Source: Devosia sp. YR412 (lineage in GTDB: Bacteria; Pseudomonadota; Alphaproteobacteria; Rhizobiales; Devosiaceae). From it: a DNA stretch of 64,000 bases. The notes below the pieces were generated by a model, which was given only the letters and a program-made list of their open reading frames with translations, was not told the origin of the DNA and did not search any database. Below are positions 24,422-31,851 of the stretch, in pieces. The stretch spans positions 1 through 64,000 of the forward strand of contig NZ_FOFL01000008.1 of the NCBI RefSeq assembly GCF_900110945.1, given 5' to 3'. Made by a program: the position numbers and the translations under genes. Every line of letters begins with the position of its first letter. The first letter of the stretch is position 1.

Positions 24422-25642
24422 ATGGAACGCAATTACGGCTGGGTCATCGTCGGTGCGGGAGCGCTGATCACCTGTGTGGCAATGGGCGCGATGTTCGCCC
24501 TGCCCGTCTATCTGCAACCGATCGCCGACCAGACCGGCTGGACGCGGGCCGGCATATCCGGCGCCATGACCATCGGCTTTCTGGTGATGGGCGTGGCGGG
24601 ATTTCTGTGGGGCACGCTGACCGACCGGATCGGGGCGCGGCCGGTGGTGCTCATCGCCGCGGTGACGCTGGGGATCGGGCTGTTCATTGCCAGCCAGGCG
24701 ACGGATATACTGGTGTTCCAGATCGCCTATGGCGGGCTGGTTGGCGCGTCGGGCGGCGCCTTCTTCGCGCCGTTGATGGCGACCGTGCTGGGCTGGTTCG
24801 ACAAGCATCGCAGCCTGGCCGTCTCGCTGGTCTCGCTGGGTGGTGGCGTGGCGCCGATGGTGATGACGCCGTTGGCCACGGTGCTGATCCAGCAGATGGG
24901 CTGGCGCACTGCCATGATGACCACGGCGCTGATGGCGACGCTGATCATCCTGCCGTTGGCGCTGCTGGTGCGACGACCGCCGCCGGCTGTGGAGGAAGCG
25001 CCGCAGGCCGGTCTTGTCGCGGCGCCAGCGCAGGGAACGTCGATCCTGTCGGTAATGAAGCGGCCGCAGTTCATCGTTTTGGCAGCGGTGTTTTTCCTGT
25101 GCTGCGCGGCGCATTCGGGGCCGATCTTCCACACGGTGAGCTATGCCATGTTGTGCGGCGCTTCGGCGATGGCGGCGGCCAGCATCTATAGTGTCGAAGG
25201 GTTGGCGGGCCTGTTCGGGCGGCTGTTGTTCGGCCTGTTGGCAGACCGGGTCGGGGTCAAGCGGGTGATCGTCGGCGGGCTCGTGCTGCAGGCGGTGGGC
25301 ATTTACAGCTATATCTACATCGACGAGCTGACGCAGTTCTACATGCTGGCGGCGGTGCTGGGCCTCGCTTATGGCGGGGTTATGCCGCTTTATGCCGTGC
25401 TGGCCCGCGAGTATTTCAGCCCCAAGGTGATGGGTACGGTGCTGGGCGGGATCACCATGACGTCGTCGATCGGCATGGCCTTTGGGCCAGTGGGCGGCGG
25501 CTGGCTGTTCGATACGTTTGGCGATTACCAATGGCTCTATGTCAGCTCGGCCGGCATCGGCATTGCCGCGGCGCTGGTGGCGCTGACCTTTCCGAAGCCG
25601 TCTGGGCCGGTCGAGATCGACGGGCGGTTGCAACCGGCCTAG
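24422..25642 (+). CDS. MFS transporter, oxalate/formate-antiporter-like
   Basis: The 406-residue protein has about 12 membrane spans, the MFS loop LWGTLTDRIGARPV between spans 2 and 3, and FGRLLFGLLADRVGVKRV in the second half. The overall form (first span GWVIVGAGALITC, long first loop, 12 spans) recalls the monocarboxylate/OFA branch. The ATG at 24422 has GGGAGGG eight bases upstream. It converges on a second MFS gene with overlapping stops. The substrate is unknown. Confidence 0.85.
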   Translation: MERNYGWVIVGAGALITCVAMGAMFALPVYLQPIADQTGWTRAGISGAMTIGFLVMGVAGFLWGTLTDRIGARPVVLIAAVTLGIGLFIASQATDILVFQIAYGGLVGASGGAFFAPLMATVLGWFDKHRSLAVSLVSLGGGVAPMVMTPLATVLIQQMGWRTAMMTTALMATLIILPLALLVRRPPPAVEEAPQAGLVAAPAQGTSILSVMKRPQFIVLAAVFFLCCAAHSGPIFHTVSYAMLCGASAMAAASIYSVEGLAGLFGRLLFGLLADRVGVKRVIVGGLVLQAVGIYSYIYIDELTQFYMLAAVLGLAYGGVMPLYAVLAREYFSPKVMGTVLGGITMTSSIGMAFGPVGGGWLFDTFGDYQWLYVSSAGIGIAAALVALTFPKPSGPVEIDGRLQPA

Positions 25643-26988
25643 GCCGGCGTTGCAACCGCGGCACCGCCCTCCCCGTCGTCATTGTCCGGCGCATCGGCAT
25701 AGGCTTTCGACAGCTGGCGATACTGCGGCGAGTTCATCGCGATCAACGTGACGACGACGCCGATCACGCCGACCACGGTGAAGACCAGAGCGATGCCGCG
25801 ATCCGGGCCGGTGCCGAACCAGGGGCCGATGGCTGCGGCGCCGGCGCCGTCGGTCATGAAGGGGATGACCACGAATTGGGTCAGCGGGCCGATCAGGAAA
25901 GCAGTCAGCGGCGAGGCGGCTTGCTCGATCGATTGGGCAAAGCCGAAGACGCGGCCCTGGCGTTCCAGCGGCACGACCTTTTGTAAAGTCGTGTGTTCGG
26001 CGGCCTCGGCGAAGGGGCCGAGGAACATCCAGATGGCGCAACCGGCGACCAGCAGCCAGAAGCTGGGCTGGATGGTGAAGAAGCAACAGGCCGTCCAGGT
26101 CATGACATTGACCAGCAGAAGCGTGCGGAGCGGGTTCTTTCCCAGACCGACCCTGGAGATGATGATGCCGCTGATGATGAAGGCGATGGAGAGCACGCCG
26201 AAGGTCAGCCCCCAGACCTGCACCGAGACCAGCGACAGGCCATAGGCATCGAGCAGCGCCATGAAGACGCCGCCAAGGAAATTGTTGAAGGTGGCAAAAA
26301 AGATCAGCGCAAAGAGGCCCGGCACGGCGGCGATGACGGCAATGGTGCCTTTGAGGTCGACGCGCTTGGGTTCGGCCACTTCGCCCTCGGCGAGCGCGAC
26401 GTGGCCTTCGTCCACCTTGACGAAATGCAGATGCGCGAAGGCCAGCAGCGTCAGGACCAGTGCCAGAACCAGCGTCGCCAGCATGCCGCCCCAGGCGACG
26501 AGGAAGCCGGAGATCACCGAAGTGGTGAGAAAGCCGATGCCGCTGACCATGCCGACGAGGCCATTGGCCTTGTCGCGCTCGCCCTCGGGAATGAGGATGG
26601 TGACCAGCGTCGGCAGCGCGATGGAGCGGATATTGCCGGCGATGACACCCAGCATGATGAGAAAGACGAAGGCCCAAAGGTACCAGCCATAGGGATTTTC
26701 GAAACCGCCCTCGGGCTCGAGGAAAACCATGGCGAGTGCGATCGTGTAGAAAGCGGCCGAGACAACGCTCGAGCCCATCATGGCGAGGCGCTTGGAATTG
26801 TGGTCGACGATGCTGCCGAACCAGATACCGAAGGCGGCCGTGAACACCAGATAAATGCCGGCCACCATGCCGGTGGCGAAGACAGACTGGGTCTCAATGA
26901 AGATCCAGAACGTCAGCGCGAACCACACCGTGAAATTGGTGATATTGGCGACGAGATTGTTGCCGAGGATTTGGTGAAACGGGGTCAT
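25639..26988 (-). CDS. MFS transporter, DHA3-like
   Basis: The 449-residue protein begins MTPFHQILGNNLVANITNFT and has about 12 spans, with the MFS signature WFGSIVDHNSKR after span 2. The arrangement and IPEGERDKANGLVG loop resemble DHA3-type drug exporters (MefA/MdtH-like group), but the substrate is not known. It has an acidic C-terminal tail (DNDDGEGG). The stop codon overlaps that of the convergent MFS gene. Confidence 0.83.
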   Translation of the reverse strand: MTPFHQILGNNLVANITNFTVWFALTFWIFIETQSVFATGMVAGIYLVFTAAFGIWFGSIVDHNSKRLAMMGSSVVSAAFYTIALAMVFLEPEGGFENPYGWYLWAFVFLIMLGVIAGNIRSIALPTLVTILIPEGERDKANGLVGMVSGIGFLTTSVISGFLVAWGGMLATLVLALVLTLLAFAHLHFVKVDEGHVALAEGEVAEPKRVDLKGTIAVIAAVPGLFALIFFATFNNFLGGVFMALLDAYGLSLVSVQVWGLTFGVLSIAFIISGIIISRVGLGKNPLRTLLLVNVMTWTACCFFTIQPSFWLLVAGCAIWMFLGPFAEAAEHTTLQKVVPLERQGRVFGFAQSIEQAASPLTAFLIGPLTQFVVIPFMTDGAGAAAIGPWFGTGPDRGIALVFTVVGVIGVVVTLIAMNSPQYRQLSKAYADAPDNDDGEGGAAVATPA

Positions 26989-27169
26989 GGTCTGGCTCTG
27001 CTTTCGCTATCATGCGGACAATAGTCGGAAAACCTGTCCGACCCAATGCAGCATTGCGGCCTGACATGTCCTGTCAGCATGACGAACGAGCTGGCGCCAA
27101 TTCGACATGTTCACCCGATGGAAACCATGTTGGCGCAGGCTGGGGCCACCAGTCAGCATGAGGTTACCG

Positions 27170-27340
27170 ATGGAAGACCAGGTCAGACGCCGTGCCTATG
27201 AGATGTGGGAACAGGACGGCTGCCCGGCCGGACTGGACCAGCAATATTGGTTCAAGGCGCTGGCCGAGATAGCGGCCGCAGGCGTGGCGGAGATCAGGCC
27301 GGCGCGCAAGCGGGTGGCGAAGGTGAAGAAGGCGGCTTGA
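27170..27340 (+). CDS. DUF2934 family small protein
   Basis: The 56-residue product has the DUF2934 pattern: an N-terminal QVRRRAYEMWEQDGCPAGLDQ helix followed by YWFKALAEI. It ends in a basic lysine-rich tail. GAGG lies six bases before the ATG at 27170. Function is unknown; the family is abundant in Rhizobiales. Confidence 0.8.
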   Translation: MEDQVRRRAYEMWEQDGCPAGLDQQYWFKALAEIAAAGVAEIRPARKRVAKVKKAA

Positions 27341-27372
27341 CGGCGAACGTCCCCCTCACCCGGCCTACGCCG

Positions 27373-27395
27373 ACCTCTCCCCCAAAGGGAGAGGT
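27373..27395. repeat. Extragenic palindrome (copy 1)
   Basis: Arms ACCTCTCCC (27373-27381) and GGGAGAGGT (27387-27395) enclose CCAAA. The same 23 bp recur within 43266-43290. It lies between the DUF2934 gene and the 3' end of the next minus-strand gene and may end or stabilise transcripts. Confidence 0.8.
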
Positions 27396-27415
27396 AAGAG
27401 GCGCAGACGGTTTGG

Positions 27416-27736
27416 CTAAAGCATCTGCGGCCAGTATACGTCGCTGTCGAAATCGTCCGGGATCGGCGACAGGCGGGCGATGGCCTGGGCGGCGAATTCG
27501 ACTTGCAGGGCGAAGTGGCGGATGGCGTCCGGCATGGGCTGGCCGGTGAGGAATTCGCGGGTGCGGTAGTCGCTGATCTTGCAGGATCGCAGGCGCCGGC
27601 GGGCTTCGGCTTCGACATCCTCGACGAGAACCCTGGCTTGGGAGGCGCTGTTGGACTGCCAGGACGGCTCACCCCATTTGCTACCTTCAATAACCGCGAA
27701 ACGCACTTTGATCCCCTGAATACTCAACTCAGTCAT
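27416..27736 (-). CDS. Hypothetical protein of about 106 residues
   Basis: I do not recognise this protein. It has a mixed composition with plausible helices (SQARVLVEDVEAEARRRL, DAIRHFALQVEFAAQAIARL), no signal peptide, and a C-terminus ending VYWPQML. Its frame is the better of the two open in this stretch because composition and codon use look natural. No clear ribosome binding site was confirmed. Confidence 0.5.
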   Translation of the reverse strand: MTELSIQGIKVRFAVIEGSKWGEPSWQSNSASQARVLVEDVEAEARRRLRSCKISDYRTREFLTGQPMPDAIRHFALQVEFAAQAIARLSPIPDDFDSDVYWPQML

Positions 27737-27813
27737 CAGTTTGTCACATGCCTCTTACCGAAGCGGTAACGGCGCGGCTGCGCAAGCCAATCTTCCATGC
27801 TAGGGATGCAGGC

Positions 27814-28401
27814 ATGACCATCCTCTATGTCATGGCTGCACAGGCCGAATATGGCCCGCATCTGCAGGCGCGGATCACGCCGGTGATGACCGGCGTGGGG
27901 CCGGTGGAGGCTGCTATTGCGGTGACGCGGGCATTGGCCGAAGCGGCCCATCAAGGCACCCTGCCCCGGCTTGTGGTGTCGCTCGGCTCGGCCGGATCGC
28001 GGGTGCTGGAACATTGCGGCGTTTATCAGGCCAGCAGCGTTTCCTATCGCGACATGGATGCGTCAGCGCTTGGTTTTCCCAAAGGACAAACGCCGTTTCT
28101 GGACCTGCCGCCAGTGCTGCCGCTGGCAACTTTGGACGGCCTGCCCACGGCGACGCTATCGACGGGCGGCAATGTGGTGTCCGGCGCGACTTATGATGGG
28201 ATCGGCGCCGAGATGGTGGATATGGAGACCTATGCCGTGCTGCGGGCCTGCCAGGGGTTTGGCGTGCCGTTGCTGGCGCTGCGCGGGATTTCCGACGGCG
28301 CCGACGAACTGGGCCATGTCGATGACTGGACGCAATATCTGCATGTCATCGACGAAAAGCTGGCCGCGGCGATCGATCTGATCGAAAGCGCCTACCGCTG
28401 A
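27814..28401 (+). CDS. mtnN: Nucleoside phosphorylase-type protein, MTA/SAH nucleosidase-like
   Basis: MTA/SAH nucleosidases cleave 5'-methylthioadenosine and S-adenosylhomocysteine to adenine and a thioribose or homocysteine-riboside. The 195-residue protein has TGVGPVEAAIAVTRAL, GAEMVDMETYAVLRAC (with the two glutamates of the ribose site) and RGISDGAD, whose aspartate is the catalytic acid. It is shorter than the E. coli enzyme, about 230 residues, so the specificity is a guess. The ATG at 27814 has AGGGA upstream. It converges on the next gene with a 10-bp overlap. Confidence 0.8.
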   Translation: MTILYVMAAQAEYGPHLQARITPVMTGVGPVEAAIAVTRALAEAAHQGTLPRLVVSLGSAGSRVLEHCGVYQASSVSYRDMDASALGFPKGQTPFLDLPPVLPLATLDGLPTATLSTGGNVVSGATYDGIGAEMVDMETYAVLRACQGFGVPLLALRGISDGADELGHVDDWTQYLHVIDEKLAAAIDLIESAYR

Positions 28402-28727
28402 TTGCTGGCGGCGGCCTTCTTGTCGCGACGAGCACGGCTCCAGGTGGAATATTTGCGGGTGCCGCGGACGATGGCGGAATTGACCGGGCCCTGCAGGATG
28501 ACCAGGTCGATAGCCAGGAGCAGCAGGCCGAGCGGCAGCATCCAGATGCCGAGCACGGGCAGGAAGCTGAAGATACCACCCAGGACTAGCAGGATGCCAA
28601 GCGGAATGCGGATCAGCCGCGCTTCAGGCCGGCGGAGCCGCTCGAGCAGGCGTGCCGCCGCTTCCGGAATGCGCTTCTGCAAGCGGTCGAACTGGCGATT
28701 GAGGCGGGCGTGGCTCTTGGATGCCAT
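28392..28727 (-). CDS. Two-span membrane protein, PGPGW-like
   Basis: The 111-residue protein has a basic amphipathic N-terminus, then a membrane hairpin (RIPLGILLVLGGIFSFLPVL and GIWMLPLGLLLLAIDLVIL), and a basic C-terminus. It resembles the small 'PGPGW' transmembrane family from memory. GAGGGG lies upstream of the ATG. Function is unknown. Confidence 0.6.
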   Translation of the reverse strand: MASKSHARLNRQFDRLQKRIPEAAARLLERLRRPEARLIRIPLGILLVLGGIFSFLPVLGIWMLPLGLLLLAIDLVILQGPVNSAIVRGTRKYSTWSRARRDKKAAASNQR

Positions 28728-28854
28728 TGGTCATGTCCCCTCTGGTGGCAAATGCCTGTCCAGCATCTGGGATGAGAATAGCGTCTATCCAAGGGCAGCG
28801 GCGGGATTTTTTCAATCATTGCTGCGTGAAACTGCCGCGGAAATCGGCCCCGGC

Positions 28855-28879
28855 GGAACTTCCGGCCGCAGGGTGAGTT
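28855..28879 (+). promoter_or_regulatory. Possible EcfG-type general-stress promoter
   Basis: GGAAC (28855-28859) is followed after 16 bases by AGTT (28876-28879). The EcfG consensus is GGAAC-N16/17-CGTT, so the -10 has one mismatch. It lies 34 bp before the DUF883-like gene, whose family is stress-linked. Confidence 0.3.
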
Positions 28880-28913
28880 GAGCGAGCAGTCAATTCACTC
28901 TTGGAGCGTCATC

Positions 28914-29246
28914 ATGGCCATCACGGCAAAACGTACAATCAGGGCTGCCCGCAAGGATGGCGAAGACATCACCGAAGCCCTGCTCGACCAGATCGCAGTG
29001 CTGCGCAAGGAGATCGCCGAGATCACCGACGCGGTGAACGATTACAGCGGCAATGCCCTGCATGATGTGCAGCACAATGCCGTGGCGCTGGCCAAGGAAG
29101 TGCGCCACCAGGGCTCGATCGCTCTGCGTCAGGCTAACAAGCAGGCCCATGTGGCCAGCAAGGCCGTTCAGGAAAACCCGATCCCGGTGATCGCCGTGCT
29201 GGGCACCATCGCCCTGCTCTCGGCTCTCCTCTTCACCCGCGACTAA
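28914..29246 (+). CDS. DUF883/ElaB-like membrane-anchored protein
   Basis: The 110-residue protein has a charged coiled-coil-like body (DITEALLDQIAVLRKEIAEI, then YSGNALHDVQHNAVALAK), VQENPIPVIAVLGTIALLSA as a C-terminal tail anchor, and a final LFTRD. This is the layout of the ElaB/YqjD family, whose members bind ribosomes at the membrane in stationary phase in E. coli. The ATG at 28914 follows GGAG. Confidence 0.75.
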   Translation: MAITAKRTIRAARKDGEDITEALLDQIAVLRKEIAEITDAVNDYSGNALHDVQHNAVALAKEVRHQGSIALRQANKQAHVASKAVQENPIPVIAVLGTIALLSALLFTRD

Positions 29247-29343
29247 GTTTACGTTTCGCTAACCCTTTGGGTGAAGCGAGCCTTAAGCCTATTGGGGCAT
29301 TTTCGGTCAAACTTGCACAATTGCAACAGACCGGAGATGCCCC

Positions 29344-29820
29344 ATGGCGCTTTCAAAAGCCCTCCTGCGGATAGCCGCGCTGAGTATCGTCGCGACGAGC
29401 CTCGGCGGCTGCAGTTTTCTCGGCATCAACTTCGGCATGGCGCAGCTTTCCGAGAAGGAATGCCTGATGCGCGCGATGTATTTCGAGTCCAACCGTTCGA
29501 GCTCCGATGGCATGCTGGCAGTCGGCACGGTGGTGATGAACCGGGTCTATGACGGGCGCTATCCTCGCTCGGTCTGCGGCGTGGTCGGGCAGAAGAACCA
29601 GTTCGCCCAGGGCGTGCTCACCAAGAAGATGACCGACAGCGGCGCGGTGCTCGCCTCGCAGATGGCCGACGCGGTGCTGGCCGGTGCGCGGCATCCGGGC
29701 GTGCAGAATGCCCAGCATTTCCACACGGCCGGCCTGCGCTTTCCCTATAACAACATGTATTATGTGCTCGAAGCGGGCGGCAACGAATTCTACGAAAAGC
29801 GCACGCCGGGCACGTTCTAG
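29344..29820 (+). CDS. Cell wall hydrolase of the SleB family, lipoprotein
   Basis: SleB-family hydrolases cleave peptidoglycan. The 158-residue protein has a signal peptide with lipobox LGGC. The domain begins SEKECLMRAMYFESNRSSSD with the conserved glutamate. VGTVVMNRVYDGRYPRSVCG and KNQFA follow, which match the SleB pattern, as does the later HFHTAGL. GGAG lies seven bases before the ATG. It is a single-domain protein without a SPOR or LysM domain. Confidence 0.85.
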   Translation: MALSKALLRIAALSIVATSLGGCSFLGINFGMAQLSEKECLMRAMYFESNRSSSDGMLAVGTVVMNRVYDGRYPRSVCGVVGQKNQFAQGVLTKKMTDSGAVLASQMADAVLAGARHPGVQNAQHFHTAGLRFPYNNMYYVLEAGGNEFYEKRTPGTF

Positions 29821-29821
29821 A

Positions 29822-30295
29822 CTACTTGGCCTGCACCAGCTTGCGGCTGAGGAAAAAGCCGTGGCCATCGTCGCGGGCGCAGGTCAGACCCTGGCGCTCG
29901 GAGAGGCACTGGAACGGCCCGAGCGTTACGACATGGTCGTAGTCAAAGGTCTGGCTCAGCGAGCAGCAGCTGGCGTCGCCCACATCGCTGAGAATGTAGC
30001 CCTCGCCCTGCCCGCCCAGAATGGCGCGGATATAGTTGGGCTCGATGCGATCACACTGGATTTCGGCTAGGCCATCCTGGGTCTCATAGACCGAGGTGCC
30101 GCCGGCCGGCGTGTAGATACAGCCAATGTTGCCGGAAGGCATGACGAATTCGACCTGCCCCTCGTCATTGGAAAACAGCTGTTGGGCCTCATAGGCCTTG
30201 GCGGGAACGCCGAGCAGCACCGCAATGGCGGTAATGGCGGCCAGGAACAGCGCATTGCGCAGGAAAATCCGGCGGTGACGATTGGTGGTGAGCAT
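29822..30295 (-). CDS. Secreted DUF6636-like protein
   Basis: The 157-residue product has an N-terminal export segment (FLRNALFLAAITAIAVLLGV, cleavage after PAKA) and two halves rich in cysteine. FVMPSGNIGCIYTP and IQCDR match DUF6636 as remembered. Several cysteine pairs (CIYTP/IQC, SCCSLS, QCLSERQGLTC) suggest disulphides. The ATG at 30295 opens the signal peptide. Function is unknown. Confidence 0.65.
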   Translation of the reverse strand: MLTTNRHRRIFLRNALFLAAITAIAVLLGVPAKAYEAQQLFSNDEGQVEFVMPSGNIGCIYTPAGGTSVYETQDGLAEIQCDRIEPNYIRAILGGQGEGYILSDVGDASCCSLSQTFDYDHVVTLGPFQCLSERQGLTCARDDGHGFFLSRKLVQAK

Positions 30296-30391
30296 GGCCA
30301 AACCCTTGTCAGCGTTACAATGAGTATAGCCGTAAACCAGGCAAGTTGAACGCCCGCCGAAGCCGGCGTTCATCTCTGATTTATATTGCGG

Positions 30392-30949
30392 TTAAAAGTC
30401 TCCACCGAAGTCAAAGTCGCCGCCGCCGAGATCGTCACCCCCGGCGTCGAAATCCTGATCGTCGGGCTGCGGCGCTTCATCAATAGGGGTAACTTCCGCG
30501 GCATTGACGCCGCCGGCAAACATGCCGGCGATGGCGCTGCCGAGCAGCACGCCGCCGGTGACGCCGAGCGCGGTCTGCGCGGCACCAGCCAGAAAACCAC
30601 CACCAACGCCGCGGCGGTTGAAATCATCCTGCTGCTGGCGATCCCAGGGGCCGCGTGCCCGCGCCTGTGGCTGGCGCTGGGGTTCCTCGCCGCCGAACAG
30701 ACCGCCGAGAAAGCCGCCGGCCGGGCGCTGGCTGGCCTCCAATTGCTCGATGCGCTCCTGCGCCTGCCGCAGCGCCTGTTCCTGGATCAGGATGGTTTGC
30801 GCCATGTAGTAGGGCGCGGGCGGATAGTCGCGCAGGCGCTGCTGGATCATCACCTCGGCATCGGCGTCACGCGGCGCCGACTTGCGGGCGACTTCCTCAA
30901 TACGGTCGAACAGGCTGTCGATGGCCTGCTGGTCCTGACTATTCGGCAT
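30392..30949 (-). CDS. DUF2076 family protein
   Basis: The 185-residue protein matches DUF2076: an N-terminal helical region (QDQQAIDSLFDRIEEVA ... YMAQTILIQEQALRQAQERI), a Gly/Gln/Arg-rich linker with GGFLGGLFGG, a hydrophobic patch (ALGVTGGVLLGSAIAGMFAGG) and an acidic Gly/Asp-rich tail. GGGAG precedes the ATG. Function is unknown. Confidence 0.85.
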   Translation of the reverse strand: MPNSQDQQAIDSLFDRIEEVARKSAPRDADAEVMIQQRLRDYPPAPYYMAQTILIQEQALRQAQERIEQLEASQRPAGGFLGGLFGGEEPQRQPQARARGPWDRQQQDDFNRRGVGGGFLAGAAQTALGVTGGVLLGSAIAGMFAGGVNAAEVTPIDEAPQPDDQDFDAGGDDLGGGDFDFGGDF

Positions 30950-31139
30950 GGTCTTGCTCCCTGAATGACGCTTTCTGTTTTAACAAGTGGGAAAGCCTAT
31001 GCGGCGTTGCAATGGTTGTGAGCATGATTGCCTGTCCCTGCCCCATTCTCGCCATGCCAACGCCCAAACTTTGCCGGAGCCCGCGGTGTAACGAGGTCGT
31101 GATCGGCCGTTAAGGTGCCGAATCCAGAGGGAAATTTTC

Positions 31140-31520
31140 ATGATCGCCAAATTTTTGCTGCCCGTCGCCGCTCTTGCCATGCTGACCCTGGCCGCTTGCA
31201 GCGATCCGCAGACCCCGGCTGAAGCCGCACCGGCTGCGGCGCCTGCGGCGGCCGCCGTTCCGGCTGTCCCGGCCGCTGCAGCGCCGGCTGCCGCTGCAGC
31301 GACGCCAGCTGATGCATCGGCAATGACGCCGGAACAGGCCATGCAGGCGATACAGGCGCAGGCCGCTTCGATGACCCCTGAGCAGAAGGCAGAAGCCATT
31401 GCTCAGGCCCGTAAGGCCGCCGAGGACATGGCCAAGGCACAGAACATGACGCCCGAACAGGTCAAGCAGGCCGCCGACATGGCCGAGCAGGCCACCAAGC
31501 AGATGCTTGGCGTTCAGTAG
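31140..31520 (+). CDS. Ala/Pro-rich lipoprotein of unknown function
   Basis: The 126-residue protein has a signal peptide with lipobox LAAC, then a low-complexity Ala/Pro tract (about residues 25-60), then a helical C-terminal half with repeated MTPEQ units (three MTPEQ-type starts around residues 64, 80 and 103). GAGGGAAA precedes the ATG. A strong terminator follows, so it is likely a single transcript. I do not recognise a domain. Confidence 0.7.
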   Translation: MIAKFLLPVAALAMLTLAACSDPQTPAEAAPAAAPAAAAVPAVPAAAAPAAAAATPADASAMTPEQAMQAIQAQAASMTPEQKAEAIAQARKAAEDMAKAQNMTPEQVKQAADMAEQATKQMLGVQ

Positions 31521-31542
31521 CGCATCAGTTACATGAATTTAG

Positions 31543-31575
31543 CCCCGCAAGCCTATGGTTTGCGGGGTTTTTCTT
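31543..31575. terminator. Bidirectional terminator between convergent genes
   Basis: CCCCGCAA (31543-31550) pairs with TTGCGGGG (31560-31567), followed by TTTTTCTTT. It lies between the lipoprotein gene and the minus-strand flhB-like gene. Confidence 0.85.
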
Positions 31576-31578
31576 TGC

Positions 31579-31851
31579 CTAGGTCTTGGCGCTGACCCGC
31601 AGCACAAAGCCAATGACCACCGCGACGGCCTCGTAGAGTTCGAGCGGGATGGTGTCGTCGAGCTCGACACCGCTCAGGGCCTGGGCGAGGACGGGATTGG
31701 CTTCTATGATGATGTCGTTTTCCTCGGCCAGTTCCACGATGCGCTCGGCGAGGAGGCCACGGCCCTTGGCGACGACTTTGGGGGCTTCGCGGCTGCCCTT
31801 TTCATATTGCAGCGCGACGGCCAGGGCCTGGGGCTTGATCTCGTCGCTCAT
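31579..31851 (-). CDS. FlhB-like C-terminal-domain protein
   Basis: The 90-residue protein matches only the cytoplasmic C-terminal domain of FlhB/YscU: ALAVALQYEKGSREAPKVVA and GRGLLAERIVELAEENDIII, with the rest following the family. The NPTH autocleavage motif of full FlhB is absent. Stand-alone homologues are known in many flagellated bacteria. Its ATG overlaps the fliK stop by four bases. A role in export-substrate switching with FliK is suggested by this coupling. Confidence 0.85.
   Translation of the reverse strand: MSDEIKPQALAVALQYEKGSREAPKVVAKGRGLLAERIVELAEENDIIIEANPVLAQALSGVELDDTIPLELYEAVAVVIGFVLRVSAKT

Noticed and set aside
27010..27100. Short inverted repeats (CGGACA ... TGTCCG and CTGACA ... 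TGTCAG) before the DUF2934 gene
   Set aside because: The arms are only six bases and the regulator is not evident; they may be chance.
27503..27769. Plus-strand frame overlapping the 106-residue hypothetical gene
   Set aside because: It has weak composition, no ribosome binding site and overlaps the better minus-strand frame.
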